From: Hydractinia symbiolongicarpus
Taxonomy: Eukaryota; Cnidaria; Hydrozoa; Anthoathecata; Hydractiniidae
Length of the DNA: 64,000 bases
Assembly: GCF_029227915.1 (NCBI RefSeq)
Contig: NC_079886.1
Span: 3,968,001-4,032,000, forward strand
Direction of reading: 5' to 3'
Below are positions 49,274 to 62,300 of this stretch, piece by piece. The position numbers were made by a program, and so were the translations under genes. The notes under the pieces were generated by a model. It did no database searches. It was given only the letters and a program-made list of their open reading frames with translations, and was not told the DNA's origin. Position 1 is the stretch's first letter; each line of letters begins with the position of its first letter.

Positions 49274-52200
49274 TAGGTTGCATCGCTTTTAACAGTGAAA
49301 CAATTGACTGTAGGACTTAATTGAACTGATTATAAACTTTGACCTTATAATTGTCATAAATGAGACAACTGGACTCCAAGAGCAAGCGTTTTTCTAAATT
49401 TGAAGTGAATGCTGAAACTCAGCAATTACACTGGGCGCTTTGATAGCGCTTTATTTGAAAATTTATATAAATAAGTCATGTTGTACTGTGGAACCAATCG
49501 TAGCCGTTAGTGCGCGCTAAAGAAATAGAGACAGTTTCAAAAGCTACATTTCATTGACTTTGTAACGGTATCAGTCTGTTTGAGGTACAACTGTTGCGTC
49601 ACATATTTGTAACAACATGTATTTAGCGATATTTTTCTGATATTACTAGGTTGCATTGCTTTTAACAGTGAAACAAATGACTGTTTAACTTAATTGAACT
49701 GATTTTAGACTTTGACGTTATAAATGTGATAAATGAGACAATTAGACTCCAAGATAAAACATTCTTGTAAATTTAACCTGATTGCTGGAACTCAGCGATT
49801 ACACTGCGCGCTGTGGTAGCTCTTTATTTGAAAATTTAGATCAATAAGTCATGTTGTACTGTGGGACCAACCGTAGCCGTTAGTGCACGCTAAAGAAATA
49901 GAGACAGTTTCGAAAGCTACATTTCTTTGACTTTCTAACGGTATCAGTTCGTTTGAGTTACAACAGTTGCGTCACAACATGTATTTAGCAATATTTTTCT
50001 AATATTACTAGGTTGCATCGCTTTTAACAGTGATGCGATTGACTGTGGGACTTAGTTGAACTGATTTTAAAATTTGACCTTATAATTGTCATAAATGAGA
50101 CAACTAGACTCTAAGAAAAAACGTTCTTTTTAATTTGAAATGAATGCTGAAACTCAGCATTTACACTGGCGCTGTGGTAGCGCTTCATTTAAAAATTTAG
50201 ATAAATAAGTCATTCTTTACTGTGGGACCAATCCTAACCGTTAGCGTGCGCCGAAAAAATGGAGACAGTTTCAAAAACTACATTTCATTGACTTTCTAAC
50301 GGTACCAGTCCGCCTGAGTTACAAAGGTTGCGCCACATATTCGTACCAACATTTATTTAGCGATGTTTTTCTCATATTACTAGGTTGCATCGCCTTTAAC
50401 AGTGAAACGATTGACTGTTGGACTTAATTGAACTGATTTTGGACTTTCACCTTTTAATTGTCATAAATGGGACCAGTGGATTCCAAGAAAGAACGTTCTT
50501 GTTAAATTGAAATGATTGCTGAAACTCAGCAATTACACAGGGCGCTGTCGTATCCTTTTAATTAAAAACTTAGATAAATAAGTCACGTTGTACTGTGGGA
50601 CCAGTCGTAGCCGTTAGTGCGCGCTAAAGAAATGGAGACAGTTTCAAAAGCTACATTTCATTGACTTTCTAACGGCATCAGTCAGTTTGAGTTACAACGG
50701 TTGCGTCACATATTGGTACCAACATGTATTTAGCAATATTTTTCTAATATTACTAGGTTGCATCGCTTTTACGAGTGAAAAGATTGACTGTGTGACTTAA
50801 TTGAACGGATCTTAAACCTTGACCTTTTAAATGAGATAAATGAGACAATTGGATTCCAAATATAACATTCTTCTAATTTGACATGATTGCTGGAACTCAG
50901 CTAATACACTGGTCTTTGTGGTAGCGCGTCATTTAAAAATTTAGATAAATAAGTCATTCTTTACTGTGGGATCATTCTTGTTAATTTAACCTGATTGATG
51001 GAACTCAGCCACAGCACTGGGCGTTGTGGTAGCTCTTCATTTAAAAATTTATTTAAATAAGTCATTTTTTACTGTGGGACCAATCGTAGCCGTTAGTGCG
51101 CGCTAAAGAAATTAGAGACAGTTTCAAAAGCTACATTTCATTAACTTTCTAACAGCATCAGTCCATTTGAGTTGCAACGGTTGCGTCACATATTGGTACC
51201 AACATGTATTTAGCGATATTTTTCTAATATTACTAGGTTGCATCGCTTTTAATAGTGATGCGATTGACTGTGTGACTTAGTTGAACTAATTTTAAATTTT
51301 GACCTTATAATTGTCATAAATGAGACAACTGGACTCCAAGAAAAAACATTCTTTTTAATTTGAAATGAATGCTGGAACTCTACGATTACACTGGTCTTTG
51401 TGGTAGCGCTTCATTTAAAAATTTAAATAAATAATTCATGTTGTACTGTGGGACCAATGGTAGCCGTTAGTGCGCGCTAAAGAAAGAGAGACAGTTTCAA
51501 AAGCTACATTTCTTTGACTTTCTAACGGCATCAGTTCGTTTGAGTTACAACGGTTGCGTCACATATTGATACCAACATTTAGCGATATTTTTCTAATAGT
51601 ACTAGGTTGCATCACTTTTAACAGTGAAACGCTTGACTGTGGGACTTAATTAAACTGATTTTAAACTTTGACCTTATAAATGTGATAAATGAGACAATTG
51701 CACTACAAGAAATTACATTCTCCTTAATTTGACATGATGCTGGAATTCAGCAATTACAATAGGCGCTGTGGTAGAGCTTCATTTAAAAATTTAGATAAGT
51801 AAGTCATTCTTTACTGTGGGACCAATCTTAGCCGTTAGCGTGCGACAAAGAAATGGAGACAGTTTAAAAATATACATTTCATTGACCTTCTAACGGCATC
51901 AGTCCGTTTGAGTTACAACGGTTGCGTCGCATATTGGTACCAACATGTATTTAGCGATATTTTTCTAATATTACTAGGTTGCATCGCTTTTAACAGTGAA
52001 ACGATTGACTGTGGGACTTAATTGAACTGATTTTAAACTTTGACCTTATAAATCTGATAAATGAGACAATTGGACTCCAAGAGCAAACATTCATTGTACT
52101 GTGGGACCAATCGCAGCCGTTATTGCGCGCTAAAGAAATAGAGACAGTTTCAGAAGCTACATTTCATTGACTTTGTAACGGTATCAGTCCGTTTGAGGTA

Positions 52201-53523
52201 CAACGGTTGCGTCACATATTTGTACCAACATGTATTTAGCGATGTTTTTCTGATATTACTAGGTTGCATTGCTTTTAACAGTGAAACAAATGACTGTGTG
52301 ACTTAATTGAGCTGATTTTAGACTTTGACGTTATAAATGTCATCAGTGAGACAATTGGTCTCCAACAAATAACATTCTTGTTAATTTAACCTGATTGCTG
52401 GAATTCAGCGATTACAATGGGCGCTGTGGTAGCGCTTCATTTAAAAATTTAGATAAGTAAATCATTCTTTACTGTGGGACCAATCTTAGCCGTTAGCGTC
52501 AGTTTCAAAAGCTACATTTCTTTGACTTTCTAACGGCATCAGTTCGTTTGAGTTACAACGGTTGCGTCACATATTGATGCCAACATGTATTTAGCGATAT
52601 ATTTCTAATATTACTAGGTTGCATCGCTTTTAACAGTGAAACGATTGACTGTGGGACATAATTGAATTGATTTTAAACTTTGACCTTATAAATGTGATAA
52701 ATGACACAATTGGATTGCAAGAAATAACATTCTCCTTAATTTGACATGATTGCTGGAACTCAGCGATTACACTTACTAGGTTGCATCGCTTTTAACAGTG
52801 TAGCGATTGACTGTGGGACATAAATGAACTGACTTTAAACTTTCATCTTATAAATGTGATAAATGAGACAATTGGACTCCAAGAAATAACATTCTTCTTA
52901 ATTTGACATGATTGCTGGAACTCAGCGATTACAATGGCTTTATGGTAGCGCTTCATTTAAAAATTTTGACAAATAAGTCATTCTTTACTGCGGTACCAAT
53001 CCTAACCGTTAGCGTGCGCCGAGATAATGGAGACAGCTTCAAAAACTACATTTCATTGACTTTCTAAGGATATCAGTCCACCGGAGTTACAACGGCTGCA
53101 TCACATATTCGTACCAACATGTATTTAGCGATATGTTTCTGATAATACTAGGTTGCATCGTTATTAACAGTAAAACGATTGCCTGTGGGGCTTAGTTGAG
53201 CTGATTTTAGACTTTGACCTTATAAATTTCATCAATGACACAATTGGACTCCAAGAAATTACATTCTCCTTAATTGACATGGTTGCTGTAATTCAGCGAT
53301 TACACTGGGCGCTGTGGTAGCGCTACATTTAAAAATTTAGATAAATAAGTCATTCTTTAATGTGGGACCAATCTTAGCGGTTAGCGTGCGCCGAAGAAAT
53401 GGGGACAGTTTCAAAAACTACATTTCACTGACTTTCTAACGGTATCAGTCCGCTGGAGTTACAACGATTGCGACACATATTTGGACTAACATGTTTTTAG
53501 CGATTTATTTCTGATATTACTAG
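49274..53523 (-). repeat. Tandem duplication in array B2, right copy
   Basis: Second copy of 45,382-49,273. It is 355 bp longer because 52,263-52,617 has no counterpart in the left copy. That extra stretch resembles 54,804-55,160, including the deletion join gttagcgtcagtttc. It may have arrived by exchange with that monomer. Otherwise the copies differ by only scattered bases. Confidence 0.88.
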
Positions 53524-55261
53524 GTTGCTTCGCTTTTAACAGTGAAACGATAGACTGTGGGACTTAATTGAACTGATTTAAACTTTGACCTTATAAATGT
53601 GATAAATGACACAATTGGACTGCAAGAACTAACATTCTTCTTAACTTGACATGAATGCTGGAACTCAGCGATTACACTTACTAGGTTGCATCGCTTTTAA
53701 CAGTGAAGCGATTGACCGTGGGACATAAATGAACTGACCTTAAACTTTGACCTTATAAATGTGATAAATGAGACAATTGGACTCCAAGAAATAACATTCT
53801 TCTTAATTTGACATGATTGCTGGAACTCAGCGATTACAATGGCTTTATGGTAGCGCTTCATTTAAAAATTGTGACAAATAAGTCATTGTTTACTGCGGTA
53901 CCAATCCTAACCGTTAACGTGCGCCGAGATAATGGAGACAGCTTCAAAAACTACATTTCATTGACTTTCTAAAGGAATCAGTCCGTTTGAGGTACAACGG
54001 TTGCGTCACATATTCGTACCAACATGTATTTAGCAATATTTTCTGATGTTACTAGGTTGAATTGCTTTTAACAATGAAACGAATGACTGTGGGATTTAAT
54101 TGAGCTGAATTTAGACTTTGACCTTATAAATGTCATCAATGAGACAATTGAACTACAAGAAATAACATTCTTCTTAATTTGACATGATTGCTGGAATTCA
54201 GCGATTACACTGGGCGCTGTGGTAGCCCTTCATTGAAAAATTTAGATAAGTAAGTCATTCTTTACTGTGGGACCAATCTTAGCCGTTAGCGTGCGCGAAA
54301 GAAATGGAGACAGTTTCAAAAACTCTATTTCACTGACTTTCTTAGGACATCAGTCCGCAGAGTTTCAACGTTTGGGCACATATTCGTACCAACATGTATT
54401 TAGCGATATATTTCAAATATTACTAGGTTGCTTCGCTTTTAACAGTGAAACGATTGACTGTGGGACTTAATTGAACTGATTTTAAACTTTGACCTTATAA
54501 AAGTGATAAATGAGACAATTGGACTCCAAGAGCAAACATTCTTCTTAATTTGAAGTGAATGGTGAAACTCAGCAATTCCACTGGGCGCTGTGGTAGCGCT
54601 TCATTTAAAAATTTAGATAAATAAGTCATGTTGTACTGTGGGACCAATCGCAGCCGTTATTGCGCGCTAAAAAAATAGAGACAGTTTCAAAAGCTACATT
54701 TCATTGACTTTGTAACGGTATCAGTCCGTTTGAGGTACAACGGTTGCGTCACATATTTGTACCAACATGTATTTAGCGATGTTTTTCTGATATTACTAGG
54801 TTGCATTGCTTTTAACAGTGAAACGAATGACTGTGTGACTTAATTGAGCTGATTTTAGACTTTGACGTTATAAATGTCACTAGTGAGACATTTAGTGTCC
54901 AACAAATAACATTCTTGTTAATTTAACCTGATTGCTGGAATTCAGCGATTACAATGGGCGCTGTGGTAGCGCTTCATTTAAAAATTTAGATAAGTAAGTC
55001 ATTCTTTACTGTGGGACAAATCTTAGCCGTTAGCGTCAGTTTCAAAAGCTACATTTCTTTGACTTTCTAACGGCATCAGTTCGTTTGAGTTACAACGGTT
55101 GCGTCACATATTGATGCCAACATGTATTTAGCGATATTTTTCTAATATTACTAGGTTGCATCGCTTTTAACAGTGAAACGATTGACTGTGGGACATAATT
55201 GAATTGATTTTAAACTTTGACCTTATAAATGTGATAAATGACACAATTGGACTGCAGGAAA
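53524..55261 (-). repeat. Array B2, diverged monomers between two duplications
   Basis: About five monomer lengths, including a deletion-type monomer (cgattacacttactagg near 53,675) and one with gttagcgtcagtttc near 55,030. A 67-residue plus-strand ORF at 54,267-54,470 is an accident of the repeat. No gene was seen. Confidence 0.78.
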
Positions 55262-57840
55262 TAACATTCTTCTTAATTTGACATGATTGCTGGAACTCAG
55301 CGATTACAATGGCTTTATGGTAGCGCTTCATTTAAAAATTTTGACAAATAAGTCATTGTTTACTGCGGTACCAATCCTAACCGTTAGCGTGCGCCGAGAT
55401 AATGGAGACAGCTTCAAAAACTACATTTCATTGACTTTCTAAGGATATCAGTCCACCGGAGTTACAACGGTTGCATCACATATTCGTACCAACATGTATT
55501 TAGCGATATGTTTTTGATAATACTAGGTTGCATCGCTATTAACAGTAAAACAATTGCCTGTGGGGCTTAGTTGAGCTGATTTTAGACTTTGACCTTATAA
55601 ATTTCATCAATGACACAATTGGACTCCAAGAAATTACATTCTCCTTAATTTGACATGATTGCTGGAATTCAGCGATTACACTGGGCGCTGTGGTAGCGCT
55701 TCATTTAAACATTTAGATAAATAAGTCATTCTTTAATGTGGGACCAATCTTAGCTGTTAGCGTGCGCCGAAGAAATGGAGACAGTTTCAAAAACTACATT
55801 TCACTGACTTTCTAACGGTATCAGTCCGCTGGAGTTACAACGGTTGCGACACATATTCGGACTAACATGTTTTTAGCGATTTATTTCTGATATTACTAGG
55901 TTGCATTGCTTTTAACAGTGGACCGAATCACTGTGGGACGTAATTGAGCTGATTTTAGACTTTGACCTTATAAATGTCATCAATGAGACAATTGGACTCC
56001 AAGAAATAACATTCTTGTTAATTTAACCTGATTGCTGGAACTCAGAGATTGCACTAGGCGCTGTGGTAGCTCTTCATTTAAAAATTTAGTTAAATAAGTC
56101 ATTTTTTACTGTGGGACCAATCTTAGCTGATAGCGCGCGCTGAAGAAAAAAAGACATTTTCAAAAACTACATTTCATTGACTTTCTAGCAGTATCAATCC
56201 ATTTGAGTTACAACGGTTTTGTCACATGCTCGTACCAACATGTGTTTAACGATATTTTTCCGACATTACTAGGTTGCATCGCTTTTAACAGTGAAACGAT
56301 AGACTGTGGGTCTTAATTGAACTGATTTTAAACTTTGACCTTATAAATGTGATAAATGACACAATTGGACTGCAAGAACTAACATTCTTCTTATTTTGGC
56401 ATGATTGCTGGAACTCAGCGATTACACTTACTAGGTTGCATCGCCTTTAACAGTGAAGCGATTGAACGTGGGACATAAATGAACTGACTTTAAACTTTGA
56501 CCTTATAAATGTGATAAATGAGACAATTGGACTCCAAGAAATAACATTCTTCTTAATTTGACATGATTGCTGGAACTCAGCGATTACAATGGCTTTATGG
56601 TAGCGCTTCATTTAAAAATTTTGACAAATAAGTCATTGTTTACTGCGGTACCAATCCTAACCGTTAGCGTGCGCCGAGATAATGGAGACAGCTTCAAAAA
56701 CTACATTTCATTGACTTTCTAAGGATATCAGTCCACCGGAGTTACAACGGTTGCATCACATATTCGTACCAACATGTATTTAGCGATATGTTTTTGATAA
56801 TACTAGGTTGCATCGCTATTAACAGTAAAACAATTGCCTGTGGGGCTTAGTTGAGCTGATTTTAGACTTTGACCTTATAAATTTCATCAATGACACAATT
56901 GGACTCCAAGAAATTACATTCTCCTTAATTTGACATGATTGCTGGAATTCAGCGATTACACTGGGCGCTGTGGTAGCGCTTCATTTAAAAATTTAGATAA
57001 ATAAGTCATTCTTTAATGTGGGACCAATCTTAGCTGTTAGCGTGCGCCGAAGAAATGGAGACAGTTTCAAAAACTACATTTCACTGACTTTCTAACGGTA
57101 TCAGTCCGCTGGAGTTACAACGGTTGCGACACATATTCGGACTAACATGTTTTTAGCGATTTATTTCTGATATTACTAGGTTGCATTGCTTTTAACAGTG
57201 GACCGAATCACTGTGGGACGTAATTGAGCTGATTTTAGACTTTGACCTTATAAATGTCATCAATGAGACAATTGGACTCCAAGAAATAACATTCTTGTTA
57301 ATTTAACCTGATTGCTGGAACTCAGAGATTGCACTAGGCGCTGTGGTAGCTCTTCATTTAAAAATTTAGTTAAATAAGTCATTTTTTACTGTGGGACCAA
57401 TCTTAGCTGATAGCGCGCGCTGAAGAAAAAAAGACATTTTCAAAAACTACATTTCATTGACTTTCTAGCAGTATCAATCCATTTGAGTTACAACGGTTTT
57501 GTCACATGCTCGTACCAACATGTGTTTAACGATATTTTTCCGACATTACTAGGTTGCATCGCTTTTAACAGTGAAACGATAGACTGTGGGTCTTAATTGA
57601 ACTGATTTTAAACTTTGACCTTATAAATGTGATAAATGACACAATTGGACTGCAAGAACTAACATTCTTCTTATTTTGGCATGATTGCTGGAACTCAGCG
57701 ATTACACTTACTAGGTTGCATCGCCTTTAACAGTGAAGCGATTGAACGTGGGACATAAATGAACTGACTTTAAACTTTGACCTTATAAATGTGATAAATG
57801 AGACAATTGGACTCCAAGAAATAACATTCTTCTTAATTTG
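55262..57840 (-). repeat. 1,280-bp tandem duplication, two copies
   Basis: 55,262-56,541 is repeated at about 56,542-57,840 at an offset of 1,280 bp. Matched words are tactgcggtaccaatcc (55,361 and 56,641), gctgttagcgtgcgccg (55,753 and 57,033) and ctcagagattgcactagg (56,041 and 57,321). The unit is not a multiple of 373 because it contains a shortened monomer with cgattacacttactagg (56,418 and 57,698). Confidence 0.9.
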
Positions 57841-59260
57841 ACATGATTGCTTGAACTCAGCGATTACAATGGCCTTATGGTAGCGCTTCATTTAAAAATT
57901 TTGACAAATAAGTCATTATTTACTGTGGGACCAACCTTAGCCGTTAGCGTGCGCCAAAGAAATGGAGACAGTTTCAAAAACTATATTTCACTGACTTTCT
58001 AAGGACATCAGTCCGCTAGAGTTTCAACGTTTGGGCACAAATTCGTACCAACATGTATTTAGCGATATATTTCTGATATTACTAGGTTGCAACGCTTTTA
58101 ACAGTGAAACAATTGACTGTGGGACTTAATTGAACTGATTTTGGAATTTGACCTTATAAATGTCATCAATGAAACAATTGGACTCCAAGAAATAACATTC
58201 TTGTTAATTTAACCTGATTGCTGGAACTCAGAGATTGCACTAGGCGCTGTGGTAGCTCTTCATTTAAAAATTTAGATAAATAAGTCATTTTTTGATGTGG
58301 GACCAATCTTGGCCGCTAGCGCGCGTTGAAGAAATAGAGAAAGTTTCCAAAGCTACGTTTCATTGACTTTCTAACTGTATTAGTCCGTTTGAGTTACAAC
58401 GGTTGCGTCACATGTTCGTACCAACATGTATTTAGCGATATTTTTCAAATATTACTAGGTTGAATTGCTTTTAACAGTGAAACGAATGACTGTGGGACTT
58501 AATTGAGCTGAATATAGACTATGACATTATAAATGTCATCAATGAGACAATTGATCTCCAAGAAATAACATTCTTCTTAATTAAACCTGATTGCTGGAAA
58601 TCAGCGATTGCACTGCGCGATGTGGTAGCTCTTTATTTAAAAACTTAGATAAATAAGTCATGTTGTACTGTGGGATCAATCGCAGCCGTTAGTGCGCGTT
58701 AAAGAAATAGACACAGTTTCATTGACTTTCTAACGGCATCAGTCCGTTTGAGTTACAACGGTTGCGTCACATATTCGTACCAACATGTATTTAGCGATAC
58801 TTTTTAAATATTACTAGGTTGAATTGCTTTTAACAGTGAAACGAATGAATGTGGGACTTAATTGAGCTGCATTTATACTATGACATTATAAATGTGATAA
58901 ATGAGACAATTGGACTGCAAGAAATAACATTCTCCTTAATTTGACATGATTGCTGGAATTCAGCGATTACACTTGTCGCTGTGGTAGCGCTTCATTTAAA
59001 AATTTAGAGAAATAAGTCATTTTGTGATGTGGGACTAATCTTGGCCGCTAGCGCGCGTTGAAGAAATAGAGAAAGCTTCCAAAGCTACGTTTCATTGACT
59101 TTCTAACTGTATTAGTCCGCTGGAGTTACAACGGTTGCGTCACATGTTCGTACCAACATGTATTTAGCGATATTTTTCAAGTTTTACTAGGTTGAATTGC
59201 TTTTAACAGTGAAAGGAATGACTGTGGGACTCAATTGAACAGAATTTAGACTTTAAACTT
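57841..59260 (-). repeat. Array B2, last diverged monomers before the inversion
   Basis: About four monomers, among the most diverged in the window. Several have cttttaacagtgaaacgaatgac and ttttcaaatattactagg variants; one lacks part of the segment around 58,710 (cacagtttcattgac). No gene was seen. Confidence 0.8.
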
Positions 59261-59360
59261 ATAAATGTGATAAATGAGACAATTGGACTCCAAGAAATAA
59301 CATTCTTCTTAAGAAGAATGTTATTTCATGGAGTCCAATTGTCTCATTCATCACATTTGT
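59261..59360. repeat. Near-perfect palindrome at head-to-head satellite junction
   Basis: The centre lies between 59,310 and 59,311 (cattcttctt/aagaagaatg). The 50-base arms match when folded with three mismatches by my count, and the innermost 17 pairs are perfect. Beyond about 50 bases the arms keep matching weakly because they are diverged satellite copies in opposite orientation. There is no spacer. The DNA could form a cruciform; alternatively the join could be an assembly artefact. Confidence 0.92.
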
Positions 59361-62300
59361 CAGGTCACAGTCCAAAATCAGTTCAATTAAGTCCCACAGT
59401 CAATTGTTTCACTGTTAAAAGCGATGCAACCTAGTAGTATCAGAAAAATATCGCTAAATACATGTTGGTACGAAAATGTGACCCAGGCGTTGTAACTGAA
59501 ACGGACTGATACCGTCAGAAAGTCAATGAAATGTAGTTTTTGAAAATGTCTCAACTTCTTCGGCGTGCGATATCAGCTAGGATTGGTCCCACAGTAAAAA
59601 ATGACTTATATATCTACATTTTTAAATGAAGCGCTACCACAGCGCCCAGTTTAACCCCTGAGTTCCGGCAATCATGCCAATTTAGGAAGAATGTTATTTC
59701 ATGGAGTCCAATTGTCTCATTCATCACATTTGTAAGGTCACAGTCCAAAATCAGTTCAGTTAAGTCCCACAGTCAATTGTTTCACTGTTAAAAGCGATGC
59801 AACCTAGTAATATCAGAAAAATATCGCTGAACACATGTTGGTACGAATATGTAACGCAACCGTTGTAACAGAAACGGATTGATACCGTTAGAAAGTCAAT
59901 GAAATGTAGTTTTTGAAGCTGTCTCAATTTCTTCAGCGTGCGATAACGGCTAGGATTGGTCCTACAGAAAAAAATGACTAATATATCTACATTTTTAAAT
60001 GAAGCGCTACCACAGCGCCCAGTGTAATCGCTGAGTACCGGCAATAATGCCAATTTAAGAAGAATGTTATTTCATTGAGTCCAATTGTCTCATTCATCAC
60101 ATTTGTCAGGTCACAGCCCAAAATCAGTTCAATTAAGTCCCACATTCAATCGTTTCACTGTTAAAAGCGATGCAACCTAGTAATATCAGAAAAATATTGC
60201 TAAATACATGTTGGTACGAAAATGTGACCTAGGCGTTGTAACTGAAACGGACTGATACCGTTAGAAAGTCAATGAAATGTAGTTTTTGAAAATGTCTCAA
60301 CTTCTTCGGCGTGCGATAGTGGCTAGGATTGGTCCCACAATAAAAAATGACTTATATATCTACATTTTTAAATGAAGCGCTACCACAGCGCTCAGTTTAA
60401 CCCTTGAGTTCCGGCAATCATGCCAATTTAAGAAGATTGTTATTTCATGGAGTCCAATTGTCTCATTCATCACATTTGTAAGGTCACAGTCCAAAATCAG
60501 TTCAATTAAGTCCCACAGTCAATCGTTTCACTGTTAAAAGCGATGCAACCTAGTAATATCAGAAAAATATCGCTAAATACATGTTGGTACGAAAATGTGA
60601 CCCAACTGTTGTAACTTAAACGGGCTGACACCGTTAGAAAGGCAATGAAATGTAGTTTTTGAAACTGCCTCTATTTCTTCAGCGTGCGATAACAGCTAGG
60701 ATTGGCCCAACAGTAAAAAATGAATTATATATCTACATTTTTAAATGAAGCGCTACCACAGCGCCCAGTTTAACCGCTGAGTTCCGGCAATCATGCCAAT
60801 TTAAGAAGAATGTTATTTCATGGAGTCCAATTGTCTCATTCATCACATTTGTAAGGTCACAGTCCAAAATCAGTTCAATTAGGTCCAACAGTCAATCGTT
60901 TCACTGTTAAAAGCGATGTAACCTAGTAATATCAGAAAAATATCGCCAAATACATGTTGGTACGAAAATGTGACCCAACTGTTGTAACTGAAACGGGCTG
61001 ACACCGTAAGAAAGTCAATGAAATGTAGTTTTTGAAACTGTCTCAATTTCTTCAGCGTGCGATAACGGCTAGGATTGGTCCCACAGTAAAAAACGACTTA
61101 CATATCTACATTTTTAAATGAAGCGCTACCACAGCGCCCAGTGTAATCGCTGAGTTCTAGCAATCATGTCAAATTTAGAGTAATTTTATTTCTTGGAGTT
61201 CAATTCTCTCAATTATTGCATTTATAAAGTTAAAGTCCAAAATCAGATCAATTAAGTCCCAGAGTCAATCGTTTCACTGTTAAAAGCGATGCAACCTAGT
61301 AATATCAGAAAAATATCGCTAAGTACATATTGGTACGAAAATGTGACCAAACTGTTGTAACTGAAACGGACTAATACCGTTAGAAAATCAATGAAATGTA
61401 GTTTTCAAAAATGTATCAACTTCTTCGGCGTGTGATAGCGGCTAGGATTAGTCCCACAGTAAAAAATGAATTATATATCTACATTTTTAAATGAAGCGCT
61501 ACCACAGCGCCCAGTTTAACCGCTGTGTTCCGGCAATCATTTCAATTTAAGAAGAATGTTATTTCATGGAGTCCAATTGTTTCATTCATCACATTTGTAA
61601 GGTCACAGTCCAAAATCAGTTCAATTAAGTCCCACAGTCAATCGTTTCGCTGTTAAAAGCGATGTAACCTAGTAATATCAGAAAAATTTCTCCAAATACA
61701 TGTTGGTACGAAAATGTGACCCAACTGTTGTAACTGAAACGGGCTGACACCGTAAGAAAGTCAATGAAATGTAGTTTTTGAAACTGTCTCAATTTCTTCA
61801 GCGTGCGATAACGGCTAGGATTGGTCCCACAGTAAAGAACGACTTACATATCTACATTTTTAAATGAAGCGCTACCACAGCGCCCAGTGTAATCGCTGAG
61901 TTCTAGCAATCATGTCAAATTTGGAGTAATTTTATTTCTTGGAGTTCAATTCTCTCAATTATTGCATTTATAAAGTTAAAGTCCAAAATCAGTTCAATTA
62001 AGTCCCACAGTCAATCGTTTCACTGTTAAAAGCGATGCAACCTAGTAAGATCAGAAAAATATCGCTAAGTACATGTTGGTACGAAAATGTGACCCAACTG
62101 TTGTAACTGAAACGGACTAATACCGTTAGAAAGTCAATGAAATGTAGTTTTTGAAACTGTCTGTATTTCTTCAGCGTGCGATAACGGCTAGGTTGCTCCC
62201 ACAGTAAAAAATGACTTACATATCTACATTTTTAAATGAAGCGCTACCACAGCACCCAGTGTAATCAGTGAGTTCTAGCAATCATGTCAAATTCAGAATA

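Larger units (their letters stand above)
43310..59310 (-). repeat. Satellite array B2, reverse orientation, diverged
   Basis: About 43 monomer lengths of the reverse-orientation satellite, continuing array B1 after the LINE insertion. Monomers differ by many substitutions and by internal deletions. Recurrent variants include gcgcgctaaagaaatag, gcgccgaaaaaatgg, and a deletion type where cgattacact joins tactaggttgc directly. Two local duplications are listed separately. No gene or further mobile element was recognised. The array ends at the palindromic junction at 59,310. Confidence 0.95.
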
